In this document: positions 24,090 through 32,735 of the stretch, piece after piece | Layout: each line of letters opens with the position of its first letter | Position numbering within the stretch: position 1 is the stretch's first letter | NCBI GenBank assembly: GCA_002796245.1 | Contig: PCWT01000027.1 | Coordinates: 1-32,808, forward strand | Reading direction: 5' to 3' | Source of the DNA: Gammaproteobacteria bacterium CG11_big_fil_rev_8_21_14_0_20_46_22 | GTDB taxonomy: Bacteria > Pseudomonadota > Gammaproteobacteria > UBA12402 | DNA: 32,808 nt | Notes under the pieces: generated by a model | The model's input: the letters and a program-made list of their open reading frames with translations, nothing else | Databases searched by the model: none | Told to the model about the DNA's origin: nothing | Position numbers and translations under genes: made by a program

Positions 24090-24217
24090 GATTTCCTCCA
24101 GTTTGTTTTAAGTTGCTTGGCATCAAGGCAGAGCCAAGCGAACTGTCTGTTTGAGACCCCTATAATCGATACCGAAGCCTCATTATTTAAGAAATTAAAA
24201 TGGCTATGAGAAACGTA

Positions 24218-24282
24218 GCAAAACTTTCTTTTAGGCGCGCAGTTTACACAAAAGTAAATGAGCACCTAAAAGAAAGTTTTGC
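24218..24282. repeat. 18-bp perfect inverted repeat between rpmI and rplT
   Basis: GCAAAACTTTCTTTTAGG (24218-24235) and its exact inverse (24265-24282) are separated by 29 bp. The pairing extends inward about two more base pairs after one mismatch. As RNA it would form a long stem in the rpmI-rplT spacer with no U tract after it on the minus strand. It could be an RNase III processing site, an L20-linked regulatory hairpin or a small mobile-element remnant. Confidence 0.8.
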
Positions 24283-24312
24283 ATAGTTTATCGACGCCAT
24301 TTTCATTTCGTC

Positions 24313-24516
24313 TTATCGCTCACCCATCATGTATTCAACCGCTCTTTGATCACTAGGATGCACAAGCAAGTTTGAACGTAATTGGCGTTTACGCTTTTGC
24401 GATTTCTTCGTCAAGATGTGGCGACGGTGAGATTGCTTACGCGCAAACTTGCCGCTACCGGTTTTCTTGAAACGTTTCATCGCTCCGCGCAATGTTTTCA
24501 ATTTAATTTTAGCCAT
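24313..24516 (-). CDS. rpmI: 50S ribosomal protein bL35
   Basis: The 67-residue very basic protein begins [23 protein letters not shown] and contains [15 protein letters not shown], the bL35 signature. The length is usual. It lies 20 bp downstream of infC in the standard infC-rpmI-rplT order. Confidence 0.98.
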   Translation of the reverse strand: MAKIKLKTLRGAMKRFKKTGSGKFARKQSHRRHILTKKSQKRKRQLRSNLLVHPSDQRAVEYMMGER

Positions 24517-24536
24517 GAATCATTCTCTTCTTCAGT

Positions 24537-25052
24537 CTATTTCTTTGGTGCCAATACCATCATCATTTGGCGGCCCTCGAATTTAGGCTCTTGCTCAACT
24601 AAGGCTTGCTCGCTGCTATCAGCACGCAAACGATTAAGCAATTCCATACCCAGCTCTTTGTGTTGCATTTCACGACCGCGGAAACGTAAAGTACATTTCA
24701 CTTTGTCGCCTTTTTCCAAAAAACCCAAAATTTTAGTGAGTTTAATTTGGTAATCGCCCACATCAGTGCCCGGACGGAATTTGATTTCTTTTATTTGTAC
24801 CTGCTTTTGATTCTTTTTCGCTGCCGCTTGTTTTTTGCTTTGCTCGAATTTGTATTTACCAAAATCCATCACTTTGCAAACCGGCGGGTTAGCCGTTGGG
24901 GATACTTCCACCAAGTCCAGACCAGCCTCATCGGCTAACGTTAAAGCCTCACGCAAGGAAATCACCCCTGCTTGCGCGCCATCCGCGTCAATCACCCGCA
25001 CCTCTCGGGCTGTGATATCACGGTTGATACGAACATTTTTTTGCGTACTAAT
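24537..25052 (-). CDS. infC: Translation initiation factor IF-3, AUU start
   Basis: The protein has 171 residues when read from the ATT at 25052-25050. From there the frame reads [21 protein letters not shown], which restores the conserved R-I-N-x-x-I-x-A-x-E-V-R segment of IF-3. A GTG start at 25001 would cut off this N-terminal piece. A perfect AGGAGG lies 5 nt before the ATT. The N-domain, the lysine-rich linker (K-F-E-Q-S-K-K-Q) and the C-domain ([20 protein letters not shown]) are all present. IF-3 discriminates against AUU, so this start codon gives self-repression. It lies 15 bp after thrS. Confidence 0.96.
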   Translation of the reverse strand: MSTQKNVRINRDITAREVRVIDADGAQAGVISLREALTLADEAGLDLVEVSPTANPPVCKVMDFGKYKFEQSKKQAAAKKNQKQVQIKEIKFRPGTDVGDYQIKLTKILGFLEKGDKVKCTLRFRGREMQHKELGMELLNRLRADSSEQALVEQEPKFEGRQMMMVLAPKK

Positions 25053-25063
25053 AAAAGCCTCCT
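25050..25063 (-). promoter_or_regulatory. infC ribosome-binding site and autoregulatory AUU start codon
   Basis: AGGAGG (25063-25058), a CTTTT spacer and ATT (25052-25050). The strong Shine-Dalgarno with a rare start codon is the known IF-3 feedback design. Confidence 0.9.
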
Positions 25064-25067
25064 AAAT

Positions 25068-26978
25068 TCACTGTTTCGCCTGCACTTGGCTATTGAGCTT
25101 CTCAACCAAAACCTCAAGCGACATAGTGCCTAAGTCCTCGCCTTCACGAGTCCTGACGGCCAGCTCTTGAGTTTCGGCTTCGCGGTCGCCCACGATCACC
25201 AAGTACGGCACACGCTGTAAAGTGTGCTCGCGGATTTTAAAGCCAATCTTCTCATTCCTCAAGTCAGAAATGACCCTAAACCCTAAATTTTGGAGATTTT
25301 TTGCCACATTTTGGCAATATTCGGCCTGTCGATCCGTAATATTCATCACAAGCACCTGTTCTGGCGACAACCAAAGCGGGAAACGGCCCTCATGGTGCTC
25401 GATCAAAATGCCAATAAATCGCTCAAGCGAGCCAAAAATTGCCCGGTGAATCATGACCGGGTGGCGGCGTTCGCCGTCTTCAGCCACATACTCAGCACCT
25501 AAACGACCTGGCATTGAGAAATCGACCTGAATGGTGCCGCATTGCCAAATTCGGCCTAGGCAATCTTTCAGTGAAAATTCAATCTTCGGCCCGTAAAACG
25601 CGCCCTCACCCGGATTGTATGACCAATCGAGCTTGTGATCATCCAAAGCCTCAGCCAACGCTTTCTCCGCTTTATCCCAAACCGCATCCGAACCAATACG
25701 CTCCTCGGGCCGAGTGGACAATAGCATCTGACATTCGGTAAAACCAAAGTCCTTATAGATAGAAAGAATAAGATCAATCGAAACAGAGACCTCTTCACGT
25801 ATTTGATCGGGCGTGCAAAACGCATGAGCATCATCTTGGGTGAAGGAGCGCACACGCATCAAACCGTGCAAGGCGCCCGATGGCTCATTACGGTGCACCA
25901 CACCGAACTCACTCAAGCGCAACGGTAAATCACGGTAGCTTTTCAAACCCTGGCGAAACACTTGCACGTGCCCCGGACAGTTCATGGGCTTGATCGCATA
26001 GTCGCGATTCTCAGAATGCGTGACAAACATATTCTGTTCGCCAAATTTTTGCCAGTGGCCCGACTTTTCCCACAAGCTCCGGTCCATAATTTGCGGCGTG
26101 CGAATTTCCTGATAATTATTTTCACGCATACGAGCGCGCATGTAACGCTCAATCGCTTTATACACTTCAAAGCCACGCGGATGCCAAAACACCATGCCGG
26201 GCGCTTCTTCCTGGAAGTGAAACAAATCCAAGGCCTTGGCCAATTTTCGGTGATCACGCTTTTCCGCTTCTTCGAGTTGATGCAAATACGCTTTCAGTGC
26301 TTTTTTATCGGCCCAAGCGGTGCCATAAATACGTTGAAGCATTTCATTGTTTGAATCACCTCGCCAGTAAGCCCCGGCCACTTTCATTAATTTAAACGCG
26401 CCGGTCTTCGCTGTCGACGGTACGTGCGGCCCACGGCATAAATCTTCAAAGTCACCCTGCTGATACATGCTTAGAGTTTCGTCTTCGGGTAAATCGCGAA
26501 TAATCTCGACTTTATAATCTTCGCCCAAGTTGGCGAATACGCTGATCGCATCATGACGCGACACTTCTTTTCGCACGATCGGCAAATTTTCCTGCTGAAT
26601 TTGCTCCATACGCTTTTCGATTTTATCCAAATCCTCTGGCGTGAATGGCCTTTCAAACGCAAAGTCATAGTAAAAACCGTTTTCAATGACTGGGCCAATG
26701 GTCACCTGGGCTGAAGGGTAAAGTTGCTTCACGGCTTGCGCCAAAAGATGCGCACAAGAGTGGCGAATAATCTCCAAAGCTTCGGGTGATTTTTCGGTGA
26801 TGATCACAAGGCTTGTATCAGCTTCAATCATAAAGCTCGCATCCACAACTTTGCCATCAACACGACCCGCCAAGGTTGCTTTAGCAAGACCAGCACCAAT
26901 GCTATTAGCCACATCCATCACAGACACAGCATGATCAAACTCACGGCAACTGCCGTCAGGCAACGTAATTTTAGGCAT
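25068..26978 (-). CDS. thrS: Threonyl-tRNA synthetase
   Basis: The protein has 636 residues from the ATG at 26978 (AGGAG 7 nt upstream); an upstream extension in frame is spurious. The domains are TGS (1-60), the editing domain with H-S-C-A-H-L-L (about 73-225), the class II core with zinc-ligand M-N-C-P-G-H, motif 2 R-N-E-P-S-G-A-L and motif 3 R-A-I-F-G-S-L-E-R (about 245-530), and the anticodon domain (about 540-636). It charges tRNA-Thr and clears Ser-tRNA-Thr. A perfect TATAAT on the minus strand (27152-27147) with a poor -35 would give a leader of about 160 nt. A tRNA-like operator as in E. coli thrS is possible but was not demonstrated. Confidence 0.98.
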   Translation of the reverse strand: MPKITLPDGSCREFDHAVSVMDVANSIGAGLAKATLAGRVDGKVVDASFMIEADTSLVIITEKSPEALEIIRHSCAHLLAQAVKQLYPSAQVTIGPVIENGFYYDFAFERPFTPEDLDKIEKRMEQIQQENLPIVRKEVSRHDAISVFANLGEDYKVEIIRDLPEDETLSMYQQGDFEDLCRGPHVPSTAKTGAFKLMKVAGAYWRGDSNNEMLQRIYGTAWADKKALKAYLHQLEEAEKRDHRKLAKALDLFHFQEEAPGMVFWHPRGFEVYKAIERYMRARMRENNYQEIRTPQIMDRSLWEKSGHWQKFGEQNMFVTHSENRDYAIKPMNCPGHVQVFRQGLKSYRDLPLRLSEFGVVHRNEPSGALHGLMRVRSFTQDDAHAFCTPDQIREEVSVSIDLILSIYKDFGFTECQMLLSTRPEERIGSDAVWDKAEKALAEALDDHKLDWSYNPGEGAFYGPKIEFSLKDCLGRIWQCGTIQVDFSMPGRLGAEYVAEDGERRHPVMIHRAIFGSLERFIGILIEHHEGRFPLWLSPEQVLVMNITDRQAEYCQNVAKNLQNLGFRVISDLRNEKIGFKIREHTLQRVPYLVIVGDREAETQELAVRTREGEDLGTMSLEVLVEKLNSQVQAKQ

Positions 26979-27193
26979 GGGTAGACTCCTCATATCAGTG
27001 GTGACCCCTACCAAAGGCCACGTGAACGAACAAATGGACGGGCAGTATACCGGACTTAGATTATTTCGCCAAGTTCTCGAAGTTGATTCAAAAACCAATT
27101 GCGCCGCGAACAAACCGATAACTTGGCTTGTTTTGACATATCGGCTATTATATCCCTCGATTCAACAATCCCACAGCCAACGCCCCATCCGCC

Positions 27194-27700
27194 ATGAAAA
27201 ACAACTTCGCCACAATCAAGCAAACAGCGCAACTTTATGAAGCGAAGGTGCTATGTTTTAGCATACTTCTTGTTTTCGCCAGCTGGTTTAATGCCGATCT
27301 CATCATACTGTTAAACAAAGTTTTTCAGGCCGGCGTGATTATTATTCCTTTCTCACTAATGCTGCTTTCAAACATCGCACAAACTTTTGGGCAAAAGAAA
27401 GCCTACAAAGCCTTACTAATCGGCCTTTTTTTCATTGTTTTTAATTTCGCCTATGAACGACTTGCCCATCACCTTCCCAACCCAGGCTCACTGATACTTC
27501 GTAACAGACCCTATACTCACTTTCTTCACAATCAAATAGAAATGATCATGCCGTATGTTATGGCCGTTTTGATTGCCAGCGCCATCAACATATCAATAAG
27601 CAGCAAAATCATAACAACTAAAAACACAGCCCTTAAGACGATACTCATTGGCCTACTGTCAACCTTTATCTATGTTTACCTCTCTCGTTTAAGCTTATGA
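27194..27700 (+). CDS. Integral membrane protein, divergent VUT/YhhQ-like
   Basis: The 168-residue hydrophobic protein has about five predicted membrane helices. The segment A-G-V-I-I-I-P-F-S-L-M-L-L-S-N-I-A-Q-T-F-G-Q-K-K (about 46-69) lines up with the VUT signature, in which the usual D-I-I-T-E-V-Y-G-Y-K is replaced by S-N-I-A-Q-T-F-G-Q-K. The acidic residues of the motif are therefore lost. It is also shorter than YhhQ. Its ATG lacks a good Shine-Dalgarno. The last codon overlaps the next gene by 4 bp, so the two may act as a pair. Function is not known. Confidence 0.65.
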   Translation: MKNNFATIKQTAQLYEAKVLCFSILLVFASWFNADLIILLNKVFQAGVIIIPFSLMLLSNIAQTFGQKKAYKALLIGLFFIVFNFAYERLAHHLPNPGSLILRNRPYTHFLHNQIEMIMPYVMAVLIASAINISISSKIITTKNTALKTILIGLLSTFIYVYLSRLSL

Positions 27701-28413
27701 ACAAAACTCAGAAACACTACAAGTATCTTTGGCTGCTAATATCACTGTATGTTTTAGCAACAATCGTATCCGACCTTGCTGAGGGCAAAGTCACAACCGT
27801 GCTTTGGATACACGCCGGCGCAGGCCTTTTCATCTTCACCTTTAGCTATTTTTTCATCGACATCATCACAGAAGTATATGGCTATAAGCGAGGAAGGCTA
27901 ACCATTTGGATAGGTATATTTTTTTGTGGGCTTTTTGCGCTACTCGCCGAAGTCACGCAGCTATTTCCACACCCAAATAACCAGAGCATGAGCACCCTTA
28001 TTCCATTAACACAGCGTATATTCTTATCGACCATAGCAACTGTGATTATTGCAGAAAACCTTAATGCCTACCTTGTCGCCAAACTAAAGATTTTTTTCAA
28101 TGGTAGGCACATAGGCACCCGCTTTATTTTCTCAACCTTAATATCCACCTTCATCAGCATGTTAGTCTTTAGCTTGATAGGGTTTTATGGGCGCCTACCA
28201 AATGAAGGCTTTATACTTTTGACCTTAACCTCATGGCTTTATCGTTTTATTACTGAGCTGGCCCTGATCCCAGTCTCAATAGCCATTTCAAAGAAATTAA
28301 AGCAAATAGAGAAAACCGATATTTACGATCGAAATACTAATTTCAATATTTTTGCATTCGATAGCCACTACAGCTCAACTGAAGATCATCTCTTTAATAA
28401 GGAGGCCAAATGA
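27697..28413 (+). CDS. VUT/YhhQ-family transporter (queuosine-precursor-transporter-like)
   Basis: The 238-residue membrane protein has about six helices and the VUT signature D-I-I-T-E-V-Y-G-Y-K-R-G-R near residues 55-67. E. coli YhhQ imports queuosine precursors. This protein has an unusual hydrophilic C-terminal tail of about 35 residues, and its setting in a cyclodipeptide-type cluster makes another small-molecule cargo possible. It overlaps both neighbours by 4 bp (ATGA type), so translation is tightly coupled. Confidence 0.8.
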   Translation: MNKTQKHYKYLWLLISLYVLATIVSDLAEGKVTTVLWIHAGAGLFIFTFSYFFIDIITEVYGYKRGRLTIWIGIFFCGLFALLAEVTQLFPHPNNQSMSTLIPLTQRIFLSTIATVIIAENLNAYLVAKLKIFFNGRHIGTRFIFSTLISTFISMLVFSLIGFYGRLPNEGFILLTLTSWLYRFITELALIPVSIAISKKLKQIEKTDIYDRNTNFNIFAFDSHYSSTEDHLFNKEAK

Positions 28414-29402
28414 AACACCAAGAAACCATTCCTCAAATCAATCTATCCCCACTATGGAACGACCCCAAAACCGGGATAGAAACAGTCGCCAGAGACGTTA
28501 GAAAAGCTTACACCACGCTTGGCTTTGCCTACCTTACCAACCACAACATACCTAAAGAAATCATCCAGCTTGGCTTCGACGCCGCGAAAGAATTCCATGC
28601 CCTGCCCTTAGACTCCAAGATGACCATTAAACAAAATGATTGCTTTAGAGGTTATGTTCCCATGAATGCTTCGACACTCAGAGTATCGACAGAAGGCAGT
28701 GCAAGAAAGCCCAACCAACTTGATGCCTTCGTTATGGGTTTCGAACCTGAAAAAAACTCGACAGACTACCAACACGGACTTTATTTCTCAGGCGATAATC
28801 AATGGCCTGCTGACCTGCCAAACTTCAAACTAAAGCTTGAGCGCTATCGTGATGCGGTACTCGAGTTGGCCATGCAATTTTTGCAAGTTCTCTCTATCGC
28901 CATGGGGATGCCAAAAGATCACTTGAATCAATTTTTCGCGCCCCCAACTTACTGGCTACGTTTACAACATTACCCCGAACAACCAAAGCATATCCCTGAA
29001 AATCAATTCGGCATCGCACCACATTCCGATTACGGGTGTTTTACCTTGCTAGCGCAAAACGATGTAGAAGGACTTGAAGTTAAACACCCTGAAGGCCACT
29101 GGATAACAGTACCCCACATTCCCAATGCGTTTATACTCAACACAGGCGACATGACAAAGCGCTGGAGTAATGACACATTTCTCTCAACACCACATCGCGT
29201 CATTAACCGTTCAGGCAAAGAGCGCTACTCTATTCCTTTTTTCGTTGAGCCCAATATGCATGCCATCGTTGACCCACTCACCAGCTGTATTAGCGAAGAA
29301 AAACCAAAACTGCACGAGCCCGTCATGTACGGCGATCACTTCATGAACAGAATACAGGGAAATTACGGCCTAGGAAAAACAAGAAAAGACGAGAGCAAAT
29401 AA
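28410..29402 (+). CDS. Fe(II)/2-oxoglutarate-dependent oxygenase, isopenicillin-N-synthase-like
   Basis: The 330-residue double-stranded beta-helix oxygenase has iron ligands H205-x-D207 (A-P-H-S-D-Y-G) and H262 (T-P-H-R-V), and the 2-oxoglutarate-binding R-Y-S about 12 residues further on. The DIOX_N-like part (about 8-110) includes A-R-D-V-R-K-A-Y-T-T-L-G-F-A-Y. The family hydroxylates, desaturates or cyclises small molecules and peptides. The strong AAGGAGG lies 4 nt before the ATG. Position inside the operon that faces the cyclodipeptide synthase makes it a natural candidate tailoring enzyme (inference). Confidence 0.9.
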   Translation: MKHQETIPQINLSPLWNDPKTGIETVARDVRKAYTTLGFAYLTNHNIPKEIIQLGFDAAKEFHALPLDSKMTIKQNDCFRGYVPMNASTLRVSTEGSARKPNQLDAFVMGFEPEKNSTDYQHGLYFSGDNQWPADLPNFKLKLERYRDAVLELAMQFLQVLSIAMGMPKDHLNQFFAPPTYWLRLQHYPEQPKHIPENQFGIAPHSDYGCFTLLAQNDVEGLEVKHPEGHWITVPHIPNAFILNTGDMTKRWSNDTFLSTPHRVINRSGKERYSIPFFVEPNMHAIVDPLTSCISEEKPKLHEPVMYGDHFMNRIQGNYGLGKTRKDESK

Positions 29403-29407
29403 AACCA

Positions 29408-30628
29408 ATGAAAAAGTCACTGCTTGCTTTACTCCTTATTGTTTTTATTGATGGATCAGGTATAGGGATTTTATTTCCGATACTCAACGATGTCTTGATT
29501 AACACAACAAGCCACTTTTTACCTGCCCATACGACGGCAGCCCAAAGATACTTTGACTACAGCGTCACCATCAGCCTGTTTTTTCTTTGTTGGTTTATTG
29601 GTGCAACTTACCTATCAAAAACTTCCGACAGCATTGGACGAAAAAAAGCACTTTTTGTCTGTTTATACGGCTTGCTCTCAGGTTATTGTCTTACAGCCTT
29701 GGCGTTGATCATTAAAAGCTTTGCTTTGCTGCTAGCAGGCAGAATCATTGCAGGCCTAACCGCAGGCAGTCAGTCTGTCGCACAGGCTGCAATTATCGAC
29801 ATTAGCACCCAAAAAAACAAAGCCACTCATCTCGGATGGATCGCAGTAGCTTTTTCGCTGGGTCTCGTTGCAGGCCCATGCATCGGCGGAATCTTTTCTG
29901 ACAAAAGACTTTCTGTTTATTTTAACAACGAATTACCGTTTATTATTTTAATGATACTGATCCTAAGTAATATTCTCATGGTTTACCGCTATTACAAAGA
30001 GAGCGTTGTAGAAAAGAAAAAACATCAATTTAAACTTGCCGACCTCGTCAAGCAATTTTCACTAATCATTAGCAACCCAATTGTTAGAAACTTGTCGCTA
30101 ATATTTTTTATTCAACAGTTTTGCTTTAATACTTTTTATGTTTTCATCTCGCCCTATCTCTACAAGACCTATCACTATAGCACCATGCAAAACAGTGCAA
30201 TCATGGCACTACTTGGCATATCAAACTTGGTCGGAGCCGGCTGCATCCTTCCCATAGTGCAAGGAAGAATAGCCGAGAAAAACATCATACGCTTTGGACT
30301 CATTACTATGTCAGCAAGTTTATGCCTACTACTCACGCTGCACTATAATTATTCGCCATACATCTTAGTCATTCCCTTTATGATCACATACGCTCTTGCA
30401 TACACAATGATGTTAACATTATTTTCAAATGCAGTAGAAAAAGATCAACAAGGCTGGGTAATGGGGATAACAGTATCTCTGTTTACCATTGGTTCAGCAA
30501 TTACAGCAAATGTTGGCGGCGCTTTAATAAACCTATCTGAAAAGCTACCCCTCGCTATCGCGGCGATTGGCTGCATAGCAAGCTTCAGCTTGAGCTTTAT
30601 CCTAAAAATGTCAAAAAGCAAAAACTAA
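29408..30628 (+). CDS. MFS transporter (drug/metabolite efflux type)
   Basis: The 406-residue protein has about 12 membrane helices. The loop 2-3 motif A is present as S-D-S-I-G-R-K-K-A-L-F near residue 74, and motif C-like glycines (S-L-G-L-V-A-G-P-C-I-G-G) lie in helix 5, as in proton antiporters of the TetA/Bcr group. It is likely an exporter in the inner membrane. It starts 5 bp after the oxygenase stop and has no strong Shine-Dalgarno of its own, so it probably relies on coupling. It converges on the cyclodipeptide synthase gene with 4 bp between stops. Confidence 0.9.
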   Translation: MKKSLLALLLIVFIDGSGIGILFPILNDVLINTTSHFLPAHTTAAQRYFDYSVTISLFFLCWFIGATYLSKTSDSIGRKKALFVCLYGLLSGYCLTALALIIKSFALLLAGRIIAGLTAGSQSVAQAAIIDISTQKNKATHLGWIAVAFSLGLVAGPCIGGIFSDKRLSVYFNNELPFIILMILILSNILMVYRYYKESVVEKKKHQFKLADLVKQFSLIISNPIVRNLSLIFFIQQFCFNTFYVFISPYLYKTYHYSTMQNSAIMALLGISNLVGAGCILPIVQGRIAEKNIIRFGLITMSASLCLLLTLHYNYSPYILVIPFMITYALAYTMMLTLFSNAVEKDQQGWVMGITVSLFTIGSAITANVGGALINLSEKLPLAIAAIGCIASFSLSFILKMSKSKN

Positions 30629-30632
30629 AGCA

Positions 30633-31319
30633 TCAGCAGGTTTTTTTAAACCTTAGATGCAGCCATCTGCATTTCGCAGGGTAAACATCTTTAACAAACA
30701 AATCGCGTGTCTTATCCATTGCTGGCGTGACCGGCTTTGGGTAAATAATAAAATCATAACCAAGGCTTGCCCACAAAGGCATAACAATCGGACATTCCTC
30801 AATCAGGTAAGACACGCCATGGTAAAATAATTCATCCTGAGTTGACACCAAATTATTTTCTATCAAACGGCTCATATAAGACGAAACGTTCGCATGAATG
30901 GCCTCACGGTAGGAGGCATCCTTCTTATAGGCAGATTCAACATCACGCCTTAGCGCAAGGTAATCCGGGTGTCGCAAAAAATAATCCCATCGCCTTATCT
31001 CGCCGAGAGAATCGAGGCTCACGATCGCTTTATGATTCCTATCCAACCAAGCGCTGCCTTGCTCCAAGCTATAGGCAAAAGCAGCCTCCTCACCCAATCG
31101 ACCAATATGGTTATACCTTTGCAGTGTGTCTGCCAAAACAATATCACACACCTCAAAATCATAGCGATTGATCAGCTCTACGGTTGCCCTAAACTTATCA
31201 CCCTCATGGTAGCGCTGCCCAACGCTAACAAATAAAAGCGCTTTCTTTTTCAACAAAAGCGCTTTTTTATTATCAAACCCTGATGTCAATCCTTTACAGC
31301 GAAAACTTGCTTTGTACAT
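30633..31319 (-). CDS. tRNA-dependent cyclodipeptide synthase, XYP subfamily
   Basis: The protein has 228 residues from the preferred ATG at 31319 (GGAAAA 6 nt upstream); 31361 would add 14 residues. CDPSs use two aminoacyl-tRNAs to make diketopiperazines by a ping-pong mechanism. The catalytic serine (S37 of AlbC) matches S32 in V-S-V-G-Q-R-Y-H-E-G. The Y178/E182 pair matches Y171 and E175 in S-Y-L-I-E-E-C-P. Y202 and the next residue match Y193-P194 in F-I-I-Y-P-K-P. Gln at the X40 position with Y-P defines the XYP subfamily, against the NYH type. A Rossmann-like core (C-D-I-V-L-A-D) and a basic tRNA-binding helix (Y-F-L-R-H-P-D-Y-L-A-L-R-R) are present. The product cannot be read from the sequence. 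Confidence 0.87.
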   Translation of the reverse strand: MYKASFRCKGLTSGFDNKKALLLKKKALLFVSVGQRYHEGDKFRATVELINRYDFEVCDIVLADTLQRYNHIGRLGEEAAFAYSLEQGSAWLDRNHKAIVSLDSLGEIRRWDYFLRHPDYLALRRDVESAYKKDASYREAIHANVSSYMSRLIENNLVSTQDELFYHGVSYLIEECPIVMPLWASLGYDFIIYPKPVTPAMDKTRDLFVKDVYPAKCRWLHLRFKKTC

Positions 31320-31460
31320 CGGCTTTTCCGAGCTATCAATTTTCTGTACTAATCGTCTCATGATTTAAAGTCTATACGAAGGCGTCGGTAGCGAAGCTTA
31401 ACATACCCAGCCACATTTTGTCTTTGATCTCCAAGGCAAGAACCAGAGATACATCCATTA

Positions 31461-31478
31461 CATAATAATGATATTATG
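31461..31478. promoter_or_regulatory. Inverted repeat in the CDPS/MFS divergent promoter
   Basis: CATAATA (31461-31467) and TATTATG (31472-31478) flank ATGA in the 186-bp space between the divergent cyclodipeptide synthase and MFS starts. It contains a -10-like TAATGATAT stretch. It could be an operator; the match to a Fur box is partial only. Confidence 0.35.
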
Positions 31479-31505
31479 AGCTCACTCGAGCAACCGGAGA
31501 CCTAT

Positions 31506-32735
31506 ATGAAAGTAGTCATCAAACAAAAACAGATGTTACTTATCTATCTCATCGGCTTTATTGATGCTACCGGCCTTTCGATTGTTTCACCACTGGTAAC
31601 CCCCTTGTTTTATAACGAGAGCGGCCTAATGGCTGCCGACTCGCACCCGCTTACTCGAGCGATTGCCTTTGGGGCCACCTACGGTCTCTATTCTTTATGC
31701 ATGTTTATCGGCTCACCTATTTTGGGCAGCTATTCTGATCGAGCTGGACGAAAACTCACACTGAGTTACTGCCTAGCGGGTACCGCGATAGGGTATATCT
31801 TATCCGGCATCGGCATTATCGAGCACTCACTATGGCTTTTCTTTTTAGGTCGCGTGATTGATGGCTTTACTGCAGCAAGCATGACAACAGCGAAAGCCGC
31901 CATCATTGATCTAACACAATCAGAAAAGATCAAGTATCTGAGTTTTTTTATGGCTAGCGTTGCACTTGGCTACATTGCGGGCCCAACGCTAGGCGCTATA
32001 ATCTATCACCACTTTGGGCTCAGCGCGCCCAGTTTCTTTATTGCTGGGCTGGCTATCATTAATTTGTTATTGATTCTCTTTGTTTTTAAAGAAACGCTAG
32101 AATCCCATAGGAAACAAGAAAGCCTTTTCCGCAGCATTGGCAAAGAAGTGATGCTCTTTTTCGATCGTCCAAGAATCCAAAAACTTTCTCTGGTTTATGC
32201 TTTGTATATTATTTCGTGGTTTAGTTTCACAGGCTTTCTACCGATGCTACTGGGTCTGCACTTCAAGCAAAGCCCAGAATCTATTGGTCTATACTTTTCA
32301 CTATCTGCCGTGGTAGTCGTGATCACAGCGGCAGCTCTTGTTACACCTTGCACAAAACGTTTTGGCAGCTTAAACACGTATTGCCTGAGCCTAGTAGTAG
32401 CTGCACTGTCAGCCTTTGCACTATCGCTGACTCACAGCAACACCTTAGCCTGGTGCTTACTCGTACCTACAGCAGCAGGCTTTACCTTTGGCTATGTTAT
32501 CAGCACAAAGCTGTATTCTGACCAGGTCGATTCAACGCAGCAGGGCTGGGCGATGGGCATCAACTCAGCCACCAGCGCTTTATTTTTTGCTGTTGCAGGT
32601 TTTGCCTCCGGGTTTTTTAGCGGAGTCAATGTTAGCCTGCCGTTCACGATCAGCCTAATAACTGGCTTAGCCTCTTGCATTTTTCTGCTGCGATTTAGAG
32701 GTCGGCTGGTTATTAATGTACGACTTGAGACATAG
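31506..32735 (+). CDS. MFS transporter (drug/metabolite efflux type), C-terminus possibly altered by an IS end
   Basis: The protein has 409 residues from the ATG at 31506, which has GGAG 8 nt upstream; an ATG at 31476 lacks one. It has about 12 helices, motif A Y-S-D-R-A-G-R-K-L-T-L near residue 78 and a helix 5 segment V-A-L-G-Y-I-A-G-P-T-L-G. It is related to, but clearly distinct from, the MFS gene at 29408; both keep Q-G-W-(V/A)-M-G-I near helix 11. Its divergence from the cyclodipeptide synthase suggests export of the product or self-protection. The last residues (L-E-T-stop) fall in a sequence repeated 25 bp downstream that seems to belong to the adjacent IS. Confidence 0.9.
   Translation: MKVVIKQKQMLLIYLIGFIDATGLSIVSPLVTPLFYNESGLMAADSHPLTRAIAFGATYGLYSLCMFIGSPILGSYSDRAGRKLTLSYCLAGTAIGYILSGIGIIEHSLWLFFLGRVIDGFTAASMTTAKAAIIDLTQSEKIKYLSFFMASVALGYIAGPTLGAIIYHHFGLSAPSFFIAGLAIINLLLILFVFKETLESHRKQESLFRSIGKEVMLFFDRPRIQKLSLVYALYIISWFSFTGFLPMLLGLHFKQSPESIGLYFSLSAVVVVITAAALVTPCTKRFGSLNTYCLSLVVAALSAFALSLTHSNTLAWCLLVPTAAGFTFGYVISTKLYSDQVDSTQQGWAMGINSATSALFFAVAGFASGFFSGVNVSLPFTISLITGLASCIFLLRFRGRLVINVRLET

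Noticed and set aside
24200-24286. 28-codon plus-strand frame between rpmI and rplT
   Set aside because: It is made almost entirely of the inverted repeat and its loop, has no Shine-Dalgarno, and is antisense to the ribosomal operon.
26979-27113. N-terminal extension of thrS by 45 codons
   Set aside because: The TGS domain begins at M-P-K-I-T-L and a good Shine-Dalgarno lies before the internal ATG.
31461-31478. Fur box in the CDPS/MFS divergent promoter
   Set aside because: Only part of the 19-bp consensus matches; it is kept as an unassigned inverted repeat.
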